Positions 18,109 through 31,645 of a stretch of DNA of 64,000 nt are shown here, piece after piece. The stretch covers positions 186,001-250,000 of the forward strand of contig NZ_JBDWXV010000017.1 in the NCBI RefSeq assembly GCF_039982735.1. Reading direction: 5' to 3'. Every line of letters starts with the position of its first letter. Within the stretch, counting starts at the first letter, position 1. A model generated the notes under the pieces. It was not told the origin of the DNA. It did no database searches and saw only the letters and a list, made by a program, of their open reading frames with translations. The stretch is from Saccharospirillum sp039982735 (GTDB lineage Bacteria > Pseudomonadota > Gammaproteobacteria > Pseudomonadales > Natronospirillaceae). The position numbers and the translations under genes were made by a program.

Positions 18109-18187
18109 CAGACGAGCTCCCATTCGGGCTTTGTATAGTGACTGTAAGGTCTAAGATAATCTTACCGGGCGCTGCAATCAAAAAAAA

Positions 18188-18204
18188 ACGGCGTAAAACG
18201 CCGT
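18188..18204 (-). terminator. Rho-independent terminator after gltD
   Basis: Stem ACGGCGT/ACGCCGT with a 3-nt loop, flanked by A-runs and T-runs on both sides, gives GC stem plus eight Ts on the minus strand. It lies 24 bp beyond the gltD stop and could also work in reverse. Confidence 0.9.
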
Positions 18205-18227
18205 TTTTTCCAGATTTAAGACTCAGG

Positions 18228-19646
18228 TCACACTTCGAGGTAATCCAATATCCCCTCAGCAGCCTTACGGCCCTCGTATATAGCGGTGACCACCAGGTCT
18301 GAACCCCGCACCATGTCACCACCGGCGAAGATCTTCTCGTGGCTGGTCTGGAATGGGTACTCCTGGTGCTCAGCGGCGCTAACCCGCTGCCAGTCGTCCA
18401 GCGTGATGTTGTTGGGCTCGAACCAGTCGGCCGGGCTCGGCTGAAAGCCGAACGCGACGATCACGGCGTCTGCAGCGAGTATTTCTTCCGAGCCGGGAAT
18501 CACTTCCGGACGCCGACGACCGTTTTCATCCGGCTCACCCAGCTGGGTGGTCACCAGTTTGATGCCCTCTACCTTGCCATCGCCGACAATTTCAACCGGC
18601 TGGCGGTTAAACAGGAACTCGACGCCCTCTTCTTTGGCGTTGGCGACTTCACGGCGCGAACCCGGCATGTTGGCTTCGTCACGACGGTAGGCGCAGATCA
18701 CCTTGGCGGCCTGCTGGCGTATGGAAGTTCGGTTGCAATCCATGGCGGTGTCGCCACCGCCAAGCACCACGACCCGTTTGCCTTCCAGGTTGATGTAATC
18801 CGCCGGGTCTTTTTCCCAGCCTTTGGTGTGGTTGACGTTGGAGATCAGGAATGGCAAGGCTTCGTGCACGCCGTCGAGATCTTCACCCGGGAAGCCGCCT
18901 TTCATGTACTTGTAGGTGCCCATGCCCATGAATACAGCGTCGTAATCAGCCAACAGCTGTTCGAAGTCGATATCGACGCCGATTTCGGTGTTCAGGCGGA
19001 ATTCGATACCCATGTCTTCGAAGACATCACGGCGCTTGGCCATGATGGACTTTTCCAGCTTGAATTCCGGAATGCCGAAAGTCAGCAGACCGCCGATTTC
19101 GGGGTATTTGTCGAATACCACGGCTTTTACGCCATTGCGTGCAAGAACGTCGGCGCAGCCAAGCCCGGCAGGGCCGGCGCCAATGACAGCCACCTTCTTG
19201 TTGGTCTGGGTCACTTTCGACAGGTCGGGCTTCCAGCCCATGGCGAAGGCGGTGTCGGTAATGTACTTCTCGGCATTGCCGATGGTCACCGCGCCAAAGC
19301 CGTCGTTCAGCGTGCAGGCGCCTTCGCAGAGACGATCCTGAGGGCAGACCCGGCCACACACTTCAGGCAGGGAATTCGTCTGGTGGCACATTTCGACCGC
19401 TTCGAGCACATTGCCCTCGCTGACCAGTTTCAGCCAGTTGGGAATGAAGTTATGTACCGGGCACTTCCACTCACAGTAGGGGTTACCGCATTCTAGGCAG
19501 CGGTGCGATTGCTCCGCCGCCTGCTTCTGGCCAAAAGGCTCGTAGATTTCCACAAACTCGTGTTTGCGGGTATGGATGTCTTTCTTGGCAGGCTCGCGAC
19601 GGCCGACATCGACAAACTGAAAATCGTTGTTCAAACGCTGTGTCAT
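18228..19646 (-). CDS. gltD: Glutamate synthase (NADPH) small subunit
   Basis: The 472-residue beta subunit transfers electrons from NADPH through FAD and Fe-S clusters to GltB. The N-terminal cluster motif CLECGNPYCEWKCP (about residues 47-60), the FAD motif GAGPAGLGCADVLA (about 150) and the NADPH motif GGGDTAMDC are intact. ATG 19646 is preferred over 19652 because GGAGA lies 7 nt upstream of it. It follows gltB by 17 bp and is closed by a strong terminator. Its length matches E. coli GltD. Confidence 0.97.
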   Translation of the reverse strand: MTQRLNNDFQFVDVGRREPAKKDIHTRKHEFVEIYEPFGQKQAAEQSHRCLECGNPYCEWKCPVHNFIPNWLKLVSEGNVLEAVEMCHQTNSLPEVCGRVCPQDRLCEGACTLNDGFGAVTIGNAEKYITDTAFAMGWKPDLSKVTQTNKKVAVIGAGPAGLGCADVLARNGVKAVVFDKYPEIGGLLTFGIPEFKLEKSIMAKRRDVFEDMGIEFRLNTEIGVDIDFEQLLADYDAVFMGMGTYKYMKGGFPGEDLDGVHEALPFLISNVNHTKGWEKDPADYINLEGKRVVVLGGGDTAMDCNRTSIRQQAAKVICAYRRDEANMPGSRREVANAKEEGVEFLFNRQPVEIVGDGKVEGIKLVTTQLGEPDENGRRRPEVIPGSEEILAADAVIVAFGFQPSPADWFEPNNITLDDWQRVSAAEHQEYPFQTSHEKIFAGGDMVRGSDLVVTAIYEGRKAAEGILDYLEV

Positions 19647-19663
19647 AACCATTCTCCGTCGGA

Positions 19664-24163
<4,500 letters not shown>

Positions 24164-24417
24164 AGTGACTCTCTTCTTATCGGGGAACACCAGCACCCAG
24201 AGGCGAGGAATCGCGAGGATTCCCACCTACACGGCTGGCTATGCCGGTGTTCATGCTGATCTGCTCAGGGAGGGTTGCCCGGCTTTGGCACGCGGCAGGT
24301 CACTTTATCGACCCCTGCCAGCCTTCAACCCGTCTTATGAACGACTGAATCTGCGGCTGAGTCTACTGAGCCAAAGCGACTTCACAAATTATAACGGTAT
24401 AATAGGAGGGTAAATCA
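24164..24417 (-). promoter_or_regulatory. gltB upstream region with long structured leader
   Basis: A minus-strand TATAAT (24388-24393) would start a leader of over 200 nt before gltB; its -35 (TTTACC) is 15 bp away, hence weak. The leader can fold hairpins, for example GGAATC-CTCGC-GATTCC near 24210-24220 and a GGCAGG/CCTGCC stem near 24296-24320. I do not recognise a known riboswitch in it. Control by nitrogen or leucine regulators is plausible but no site is identifiable. Confidence 0.35.
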
Positions 24418-24440
24418 GTCGCTTCAGTGAAAGAAGCGAC
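24418..24440 (-). terminator. Hairpin after damX
   Basis: GTCGCTTC and GAAGCGAC form a perfect 8-bp stem with a 7-nt loop, 14 bp past the damX stop. The following minus-strand sequence TGATTTACC is only weakly T-rich, so it is a poor intrinsic terminator, possibly a pause or processing site. Confidence 0.45.
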
Positions 24441-24454
24441 GTAAAGCTTGAAAA

Positions 24455-25963
24455 TTAGTTGTTCTGATTAGCGGTTGCTTTTAAATCGGCCACATTTCTC
24501 GCCCAGGGAGACTGGCCGGAAAAATCGTCTGGGAGGTTGGGAATATCCGCTCTCGCGGTTGCTGAATCGGGGTATAACCCGTAAACCAACACGTGCCAGG
24601 GCCGGCTGTCCAGTTGGGTGGTTACAATACCGAACTGGTCGGGATCAGCCTGGTCTTCAATCAGGCGTACAATGGCGGCGCGGTCCCTAACACCCAGTAA
24701 TTGCAATGAATACTGGGAGTCACTGGCCGCAGCCAGCCACTTGGGCAGTGCGTCTGCGGCAACCGCAGTGGTGGGTTCCGGTGCAGCTGGTTCCTGGGCT
24801 GGCTCAGGCGCCGGAGTGTTGTCCTCTGGTTCAGGTGCACTGTCCGGCTCAGCCGGAGGTTCTTCCGGGGTAGGGGCAGGGGCAGCCGGAGGCTCGGTCA
24901 CGGGAGCAGGCGGCGCGTCGGCAGGCGTCGGTGCGTCATCTGCGTTTACGGTCGCGTCCTGCTGCCGCGCCTCAACTCGTGCAACGGCCTCTGCCAATCG
25001 CTGCTGCACCTCGGAGTTTGTCGCTGCAACTTGGGTGTCGGGCTCTCTTTGCGTCTCGGCCGGCACGGGTTCATCCCCTCCCCGACTATAAAGAAACACC
25101 AGCACCAGAAGCGTCACCACTGCCGAACCGGCAATCAGATGTGTCAATGGAAAGCCCTGTTGACGTTCCGTGGTCTTGAAAGTGCCTGCAATCAGGTAAT
25201 CACTCACCACCTGGTTCAAGTGCCCTGGCAAGCCATGAGCCAGATCGTTCAGCCGGGCAATATCGCGGGTATCGATTGGAACGGCGTCTAGATGACCGGC
25301 GGCGGCAAAGCGGTCTCGCAAATACCCGGCGGCATCGGCTTCAGAAAACGCCTCAAGCACTAGCACAAACCAAAGTTCATCGTTTCCAGCCTGCTCTATA
25401 GCCGTTGCCGACTCAGCCAGCCACAGTTGACGCATGCGCAGATCGGGTTGTGTCGCCAGGGTGTGCAATGACTGCACCCAGGATTGCACTTCGCCACTCC
25501 AGCGATCAGCGTGTTCGACAATCATCAGAAAATTCTCGCCATCTGCGGTGCGCTGGGCGATGGCATCGGCAATATTACGAAACAGAGAGGCGGTATCGGA
25601 ATCGACCCGCAAACCCAACCCAAGCTGACCAATCAATTCACGGCAGATAAGGTCTAACTGAGTGGCGCTGCCTGCATCCAGCCAGGCGACACGCCACTCA
25701 TCATCAAAACGTCGCAGCACTTCACGCGCCAGATGCCGCTTACCGCCCTCGGCAGGCGCCATCATTAGGCAGTCCTGAGGGCTGAATGTCAGAAGGTGTT
25801 TGAGTTGTTCAACGGTATCGGAGCGTTCAGCGACACCGCTGAACACGGCTGCATCGACATCCTCGCCAAACGGATCTCGTGCCAACCCATAATAGTCGAG
25901 CATGCGTTGGGTTTGATCGGGCATATCCTGCATAAAGGGTACCGGTCCTGAACGTACATTCAT
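24455..25963 (-). CDS. damX: DamX-like cell division protein (degenerate AAA domain plus SPOR domain)
   Basis: A 502-residue inner-membrane protein placed as in many gammaproteobacteria after aroKB. It has an AAA-type N-terminal domain (about 30-260), one membrane helix at 275-293, a Pro/Glu/Ala-rich periplasmic linker (about 295-405) and a C-terminal SPOR domain (about 410-495) that would bind denuded septal peptidoglycan. The ATPase looks degenerate: the Walker A position reads APAEGGKR, with Arg in place of Ser/Thr after the lysine, and Walker B ends in VEHAD. ATG 25963 is assumed; ATGs at codons 11 and 14 are alternatives. Role in division or septal remodelling is by family. Confidence 0.85.
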   Translation of the reverse strand: MNVRSGPVPFMQDMPDQTQRMLDYYGLARDPFGEDVDAAVFSGVAERSDTVEQLKHLLTFSPQDCLMMAPAEGGKRHLAREVLRRFDDEWRVAWLDAGSATQLDLICRELIGQLGLGLRVDSDTASLFRNIADAIAQRTADGENFLMIVEHADRWSGEVQSWVQSLHTLATQPDLRMRQLWLAESATAIEQAGNDELWFVLVLEAFSEADAAGYLRDRFAAAGHLDAVPIDTRDIARLNDLAHGLPGHLNQVVSDYLIAGTFKTTERQQGFPLTHLIAGSAVVTLLVLVFLYSRGGDEPVPAETQREPDTQVAATNSEVQQRLAEAVARVEARQQDATVNADDAPTPADAPPAPVTEPPAAPAPTPEEPPAEPDSAPEPEDNTPAPEPAQEPAAPEPTTAVAADALPKWLAAASDSQYSLQLLGVRDRAAIVRLIEDQADPDQFGIVTTQLDSRPWHVLVYGLYPDSATARADIPNLPDDFSGQSPWARNVADLKATANQNN

Positions 25964-26045
25964 TAAACCGACTCACTTCAGCACTGTCCAGCGACTTTGT
26001 AAAGCCTCAGCGAATGCGCTTTTCCGCAAGTCTGACCACGATCTT

Positions 26046-27137
26046 TCAGGCTACCCCGTCACAGGCTTCCTTCAAGGTTTCAGCAAGCGCTTCCGGGGCA
26101 AAATCGGCGGTTACCACAGCCTGGCCCAGGCCAGTCAGCAACACCAGACGAAGCTGTCCCGACTCGACTTTTTTATCGCGAGCCATATGTGTCATGAATG
26201 AGTCCGGGGTCATTTTTGCAGGCACCTCAACCGGCAGGCCGGCCTGGCCAATGAGTGCCAGCGCGCGCGTGAAGACATCGTCTTCGACCCAGCCCAGCCG
26301 CTTGCTCATCGAACAAGCCATGACCATACCCGTGCCCACTGCTTCACCGTGTAACCAGGTCCCATACCCCATCTCCGCTTCGATGGCATGACCAAACGTA
26401 TGGCCAAGGTTCAGCGTCGCACGCAGCCCCTGTTCGGTCTCATCCGCAGCTACAATGCGTGCTTTTGCCGCGCAAGACCGAAAGATAGCTTCACTGATGG
26501 CTGCAGAATCATTGGCCATCAGTTCTGGCATGGACTGTTCGAGCCAGCCAAAGAAGTCGGCGTCGCCAATCAGCCCATACTTGATGACTTCAGCCAGACC
26601 GGCCGACAATTCCCGTCCCGGCAAGGTTGCAAGCACAGTCGGATCAATGAGAACGGCAACCGGCTGTTTAAAGGCACCGATCATGTTTTTTCCGAGCGGG
26701 TGATTAATGCCAGTCTTGCCGCCGACCGAAGAATCGACCTGAGACAACAGTGTGGTAGGTACCTGGACAAAATCAACACCACGCTGATAGGTCGCGGCAG
26801 CATACCCCGTCATATCACCGATCACCCCTCCTCCGAGTGCCACCAACACCGCTTTTCGACTGAGGTTGTTCTGTAGTAGGAAGTCATAGATCCGGGTCAG
26901 GGTCGCCTGGTTCTTGTGAGCTTCACCATCGGGTAAAACGAGGGTAAGCAGCCGTCGCCCTGGCTTGTCGAGGCCCGCTTTAACGGTTTCAAGATACAAC
27001 GGCGCAACCACATCGTTGGTGACAATGACCACCTCAGCATGCGCAACGCACTCGTCCCATACCGAGCCTTCTTGCAGGCAACCAGGTTGAATCAGAATCG
27101 GGTAACTGCGATCACCCAGCTCAACGGTTAGTTTCAT
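26046..27137 (-). CDS. aroB: 3-dehydroquinate synthase
   Basis: A 363-residue NAD- and metal-dependent enzyme converting DAHP to 3-dehydroquinate, the second step of the shikimate pathway. Signature LGGGVIGDMTGYAAATYQRG (about 101-120) binds NAD; metal ligands lie in the LNLGHTFGHAIEAE region (His residues). It overlaps aroK by 17 bp, so translation is coupled. Length and motifs are normal. Confidence 0.97.
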   Translation of the reverse strand: MKLTVELGDRSYPILIQPGCLQEGSVWDECVAHAEVVIVTNDVVAPLYLETVKAGLDKPGRRLLTLVLPDGEAHKNQATLTRIYDFLLQNNLSRKAVLVALGGGVIGDMTGYAAATYQRGVDFVQVPTTLLSQVDSSVGGKTGINHPLGKNMIGAFKQPVAVLIDPTVLATLPGRELSAGLAEVIKYGLIGDADFFGWLEQSMPELMANDSAAISEAIFRSCAAKARIVAADETEQGLRATLNLGHTFGHAIEAEMGYGTWLHGEAVGTGMVMACSMSKRLGWVEDDVFTRALALIGQAGLPVEVPAKMTPDSFMTHMARDKKVESGQLRLVLLTGLGQAVVTADFAPEALAETLKEACDGVA

Positions 27138-27660
27138 AGGCTGTATCCAGTGCTTTCAGTTGTCGAAGGATATCGCGCACGACTGAGCGTGTACTGTGCC
27201 CGTTGGTGTCGACCATAATGTGCGCTGTTGCTTCGTAGAGAGGATTGCGCAGCTGCGCCATCTGTTTGAGTACCTGACGGGGGTTGGCGTTTTGCAACAA
27301 AGGGCGATTTCGGTCTTTTGCAGTACGTACCAGTTGCTGGGCTACCGATGTTTTTAAATAGACCACAATACCGGCCGAGCGCAACAATGACCGGTTCTTT
27401 TCTCTGAGGATTGCACCACCACCGGTTGCCAGAACCTGAGGTGGCTCTGCAACCAGATCGGCCAGAACCTGGCTTTCCCGATCGCGAAAGCCAGCCTCTC
27501 CCTCCAGATCAAATATCCAGGGAATATTGGCTCCGGAGCGCTCTTCAATTTCTTTGTCGGAATCGACAAAGGCCAGGCCCAGTTGCTCAGACAGCAAACG
27601 GCCGATGGTGCTCTTTCCAGCGCCCATCGGCCCGATAAGAATGACTCTTCCAGATGACAT
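27121..27660 (-). CDS. aroK: Shikimate kinase
   Basis: This 179-residue enzyme phosphorylates shikimate with ATP. The P-loop GPMGAGKST is near residue 11, the shikimate-binding DSDKEIE follows near 34 and the GGGAI motif is near 79. ATG 27660 is preferred to an adjacent in-frame TTG at 27663. It begins 9 bp after pilQ and overlaps aroB, so pilMNOPQ-aroKB is likely one transcription unit, a common gammaproteobacterial arrangement. Confidence 0.97.
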   Translation of the reverse strand: MSSGRVILIGPMGAGKSTIGRLLSEQLGLAFVDSDKEIEERSGANIPWIFDLEGEAGFRDRESQVLADLVAEPPQVLATGGGAILREKNRSLLRSAGIVVYLKTSVAQQLVRTAKDRNRPLLQNANPRQVLKQMAQLRNPLYEATAHIMVDTNGHSTRSVVRDILRQLKALDTAYETNR

Positions 27661-27669
27661 CAATTCACA

Positions 27670-29874
27670 TCAGTTAGCGGCCAATCCTTCTTGCACCAAC
27701 TTCGGCGTAATAAAGATCAACAATTCGGTTTTTTCCTCAGACGAACTGGTGCGTCTGAACAAGGTTCCCAGAACCGGCAAGTCGCCCAGCAGGGGAGTCT
27801 TGTCGATTGTCGTAACACTCTCTGTCCGGTAGACGCCACCCAGCACAAGCGTATCCCCATTATTGACCAGAACCTGTGTCGTAACCGAGTTGGTGTCAAT
27901 GGCATTACCACCCGCTGCCAGGGAGTCCTGCGTAACCACCAGATCCAGCACAACGCGGTTATCCGGTGTGATTTGCGGCGTCACTCGCAATGACAGGCCG
28001 GCATCCCGGAATATGGTTTCACCCTCGGCACCCTGAAACGGAATGGATTGACCGGAGATGATGTAGGCTTCCTGTCCGTCCGAGGTCACAATTTTCGGCT
28101 GTGACACAACCTCTGCCGAACCCCGGGTTTCCAGTGCCGACAACTCAAGATCGAGTGCATAGTCAAAGGCGGCCACACCGATGGCGAATGAGCTGGCGTT
28201 ACCACCGGCTGGAAGATTAACTGCCAACGCGTCCGGATACGACTGGGTATAGGACGTGCCATCAGAGTTAAACAAATCTTCACTGATGCTGCTGGTTGAA
28301 TCGAGTGATCCGGAAGCAACCACGGGAGGGAAGTTGCCACCCGAATTCACGTTACCACCCCAGCGAATACCCAATTCCTTACCAACCGAGGTTCGGGCAG
28401 CTACCACTCGCGCCTCGATCAGCACCTGCCGTACTGGACGGTCAAAAATCTCTATGGCTTCGCGCATGCGGTCGAGATTGCTGGCGGTATCACGAATGAT
28501 CAGCGTATTCGTACGCGTATCGGCGGATGCAGAACCCCTGCTTGATAGGAACCCGGAAGAAGACCCCGACCCACTTTGAGAACTACCCGTATCGCCTTCC
28601 TCGGTGGTGTCTACGGAATCAGCTCCGGCGCCACCGGCACCGGTTCGCAGAACTTCAAGAATATCAGCTGCCCGGGCGTAATTGATTTGAACGAACTCGG
28701 TTACCAGCGGCGCCAGTTGTTCAGCCTGCTGCTGTGACTCAAGCTCAAGCCGTTCGCGCTCGGCGATTTCTTGCGCAGGGCCCACCAGCAGTACATTTCC
28801 TGTCTGACGTTTGTCGAGGCCTTTGGTTTTCAATACCAGATCGAGCGCCTGGTCCCAGGGCACATTTTGCAATCGCAGTGTAATGTTTCCGGAGATGGAG
28901 TCAGAAGCGACCAGGTTCAGGCCAACGTAGTCGGCAATAAGCTGCAGAACGTTTCGAACTTCAATATCCTGAAAGCTCAGCGACAGACGATCACCACTGT
29001 AAGGGAACTGTGCTTCCTGTCGTGCCTGCGCCTCAGCCGGGGTTACCGTTTGAACATCTATCGTCATACGGTTATCGGTCTGGTAGGCCAGATAATCAAA
29101 GGCACCATCCAACTCCAGCTCCACGATGCCGTTTTCATCGTCACGATAGACGTTGATATAGTGAACCGATGTCGCAAAATCGACCACATCAAGGCGACGG
29201 CGCAACTCACGGGGAACTTCGAAGTCTTCAAGCTCTACGACAATAGACCCACCGCGTTCAATAATATCGGTGCGCGCATTGTTGTTTGAAAACTCAAGAA
29301 TAACCTGTCCTGTACCCTCTTCCGACCGGCGAAAATCCACGTTTACCAGTTCGGACTGCTCGCTGTCAGTGGTACGGGTAGCTTGGGTTGCAGAAGCGCT
29401 ATTCGTATTTAACGCAGGCTGAGCGCTTGCTACCGGCTGCACAGAACTGTTGCTCGACTGACTTGGAGTAGACCCAAGCACACTTTCAGCACCTTCACCC
29501 ACAACAATCTGTACCGTATTGCCCGATACAGCAGTAGCGTAAGGCACCAGAGAAGACAGGCTAAGCACAATACGCGTGCGGCCCCCTGAGGAAACAATGG
29601 CAGCATTGCGAGTATTGCCGGTACCTATCTGAACATAACGACTGTCCAGCAAACTGTCTGTATCCCGGAAATCCAGCGAGATCCTTGCGGGATTCTCAAT
29701 ACTATAGCCAACCGGCGTCGGTGCAGGGCCATCGAATGTCAACTCCAGCTGCGTTCGGTCTCCCGACAGTGCCAGAGCCTGAAAATCTGTAAGTGATACA
29801 GCCAGAGCGCTGCTGCACCAGGCCATCAGGACCAGCGGTAATGTGCACTTCTTAATAATATTTTTCAAATTCAT
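27670..29874 (-). CDS. pilQ: Type IV pilus secretin PilQ
   Basis: The 734-residue outer-membrane secretin through which the pilus fibre exits. From ATG 29874 (AAGGTG 7 nt upstream; an in-frame GTG at 29883 is less likely) a signal peptide ends near SSALA. Two AMIN domains (about 30-130 and 170-270) should bind peptidoglycan. They are followed by an STN domain (LSFQDIEVRNVLQLIADYVG), an N1 domain with a Ser/Gly-rich insert, and the secretin core ending in LFRRTSSSEEKTELLIFITPK. It forms a complex with PilP and PilO/N/M, encoded just upstream. Confidence 0.97.
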   Translation of the reverse strand: MNLKNIIKKCTLPLVLMAWCSSALAVSLTDFQALALSGDRTQLELTFDGPAPTPVGYSIENPARISLDFRDTDSLLDSRYVQIGTGNTRNAAIVSSGGRTRIVLSLSSLVPYATAVSGNTVQIVVGEGAESVLGSTPSQSSNSSVQPVASAQPALNTNSASATQATRTTDSEQSELVNVDFRRSEEGTGQVILEFSNNNARTDIIERGGSIVVELEDFEVPRELRRRLDVVDFATSVHYINVYRDDENGIVELELDGAFDYLAYQTDNRMTIDVQTVTPAEAQARQEAQFPYSGDRLSLSFQDIEVRNVLQLIADYVGLNLVASDSISGNITLRLQNVPWDQALDLVLKTKGLDKRQTGNVLLVGPAQEIAERERLELESQQQAEQLAPLVTEFVQINYARAADILEVLRTGAGGAGADSVDTTEEGDTGSSQSGSGSSSGFLSSRGSASADTRTNTLIIRDTASNLDRMREAIEIFDRPVRQVLIEARVVAARTSVGKELGIRWGGNVNSGGNFPPVVASGSLDSTSSISEDLFNSDGTSYTQSYPDALAVNLPAGGNASSFAIGVAAFDYALDLELSALETRGSAEVVSQPKIVTSDGQEAYIISGQSIPFQGAEGETIFRDAGLSLRVTPQITPDNRVVLDLVVTQDSLAAGGNAIDTNSVTTQVLVNNGDTLVLGGVYRTESVTTIDKTPLLGDLPVLGTLFRRTSSSEEKTELLIFITPKLVQEGLAAN

Positions 29875-29901
29875 TGGTTTCACCTTATCGCTCTCCCAGC
29901 C

Positions 29902-30444
29902 TTAATTGTCGAGACCCGAGAGAACTATAGCCCTGGGTCGCTCAACCCAGTTGTCCTGACCCGACGGTACGATTTCGATTAAATCTATCTGCGTCTCGCT
30001 GATGCTGATAATTTCGCCATGGTTTCGACCCATGTAATTTCCAACCTGAACCCGGTGAATTTCACCGTCACCATCGCGAATCAGCCCCCAAAGATCGCCC
30101 TCTTGAAGGCCGGCCAGCGTGCCCACCATAGTTAGATTCTCGACCCGGTAAGACTCCAGAAATTCAGGAACCCTGTCCGGATCGGGGCGCACGTTGCTGC
30201 GTGGTGCTTCTGCTTCTTCCGTTTCCAGTTCAACCGGTCGTGGAGCCTCAAAAGGAGAGCGCTCACCACTGGCCGTGTAGGATACGAATTCAAAGGTTGC
30301 AAATTCGGGGGGTGGCGGAATGCTGCCACTTGGCCGGGAGTCAATTTCCGCCACATAGTCTCTCAGGTCGACCAAAGGGTCTTCCTGAACACACCCAACC
30401 AAAACCAACCCCAACAAAGCTGTCAGGAATGCACTATTTCTCAC
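29902..30444 (-). CDS. pilP: Type IV pilus lipoprotein PilP
   Basis: A 180-residue inner-membrane lipoprotein linking PilN/PilO to the secretin PilQ. The lipobox LVLVGC puts the acylated cysteine at C18. The C-terminal beta domain contains VQVGNYMGRNHGEI, a PilP signature. It uses a GTG start at 30444 with an excellent AGGAGG ribosome site and overlaps pilO by 4 bp. It lies 27 bp before pilQ. Confidence 0.95.
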   Translation of the reverse strand: MRNSAFLTALLGLVLVGCVQEDPLVDLRDYVAEIDSRPSGSIPPPPEFATFEFVSYTASGERSPFEAPRPVELETEEAEAPRSNVRPDPDRVPEFLESYRVENLTMVGTLAGLQEGDLWGLIRDGDGEIHRVQVGNYMGRNHGEIISISETQIDLIEIVPSGQDNWVERPRAIVLSGLDN

Positions 30445-31085
30445 TGCGCACCTCCTGGGTTATAGCGGTAGGTTCGTGCATTGATGGTCATGCTCAAAGG
30501 CGATTCCATTTCAGCATCGGATTCAGCACCACGCTGGCGGTTCGCAGCGGTCATATTGAAATCATGCAGCGTAACGATACGCGGAATTGCCGACATCGCA
30601 CTCACGAACGTACCCATCTCATGGTAAGTGCCACGAACCTGAATGGCGATGGGTGTTTCTATGTAGAACTCTTTGACAACGTCGTTGTTTGGCGTAATTC
30701 GATCGATCTCCAAACCACTCTGTGTGCCGGTCGTACTGATATCGTCCAATAAGCCCGGCATTTCCGTTTCGTCCGGCAACTGATTCAACAAAGCGCCAAA
30801 AGACTCTTCCATTTCAGCCAACTGGGCTTTAAAAGAGTCCAGATTAGCTACCCGAAACGCCTTTGACTGATATTCTTGCTTCAGGTTTGGCTCCCGGGCA
30901 GTCGCCCGTTCCAGTTCGGCGTATGAATCCTTGATTGCAAACCAGTAAAACCCAAAAACGATCGCACCCGACAGTATCAGCAGCATTATCAGCTTAATAC
31001 CGAATGGCCAGGACCCCATGTTCTCAAAATCGGGATTGTTATAGTCAAATCGGCGAAAGCCGTCAGCAAACTCCTGGAAAGTCAT
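30441..31085 (-). CDS. pilO: Type IV pilus inner-membrane protein PilO
   Basis: A 214-residue bitopic protein with a membrane helix at about 29-49, a coiled coil at about 50-100 and a ferredoxin-like periplasmic domain. It heterodimerises with PilN in the alignment subcomplex. Motif FGALLNQLPDETEMPGLLDDI is typical of PilO. ATG 31085 overlaps the pilN stop (ATGA). Confidence 0.95.
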   Translation of the reverse strand: MTFQEFADGFRRFDYNNPDFENMGSWPFGIKLIMLLILSGAIVFGFYWFAIKDSYAELERATAREPNLKQEYQSKAFRVANLDSFKAQLAEMEESFGALLNQLPDETEMPGLLDDISTTGTQSGLEIDRITPNNDVVKEFYIETPIAIQVRGTYHEMGTFVSAMSAIPRIVTLHDFNMTAANRQRGAESDAEMESPLSMTINARTYRYNPGGAQ

Positions 31086-31645
31086 GATTCAGACTCCTCA
31101 TTCGGGTTCGCCCGCTCAACCCGAATACTAAAAGTATTACCCACGACTTCCGCTCCGTCTGTCACTGACTGAACGTTGATCAGGAAGGCGTTCTGAAACC
31201 AGGCCGATCGGTCCAGATTCCGCAAAAAGTCCGAAATACTCAGCGGGCGATCAGCATTACCCGTAATGTTGATCGTCGTACCCTGGCTGGTCATGGAGTT
31301 GAAGTACACACCCTCAGGGGTCGCTTTAACCATTTCATCAAACACATGCACGATGATCGGCCGATCACCCTGCAGGCTCTGAATCACTTCCATCCGCTCG
31401 ACCAGCTGTTCACGTTGCTCGCGCAATGATTGGATTTCGACAATCTTCTGATCAAGGTCGCTAATGCGACGCTCCAGAAAGGTATTGCGCTGGTCCTGGT
31501 AAGCAATCTGGCTGGCAACTTGCTGGTCCCAGCTCCAGCCAGCGGCACCGGCGGCAACCACAACCAGCATCAGAATCAGAATAAACTGCTTCTGACGCTC
31601 CTTGCGGCGCTCCTCGCGCCAGGGCCTTAAATCAATATTTGCCAC
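31082..31645 (-). CDS. pilN: Type IV pilus inner-membrane protein PilN
   Basis: A 187-residue bitopic protein. The short cytoplasmic N-terminus IDLRPWREERR includes the conserved motif that docks into PilM; the membrane helix is at about 20-40, followed by coiled coil and a ferredoxin-like domain. The GTG start at 31645 lies inside the end of pilM (14-bp overlap). Confidence 0.95.
   Translation of the reverse strand: MANIDLRPWREERRKERQKQFILILMLVVVAAGAAGWSWDQQVASQIAYQDQRNTFLERRISDLDQKIVEIQSLREQREQLVERMEVIQSLQGDRPIIVHVFDEMVKATPEGVYFNSMTSQGTTINITGNADRPLSISDFLRNLDRSAWFQNAFLINVQSVTDGAEVVGNTFSIRVERANPNEESES

Noticed and set aside
24164..24417. gltB leader as a known glutamine or amino-acid riboswitch
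   Set aside because: I could not match the conserved core of any known class; only generic hairpins are visible.
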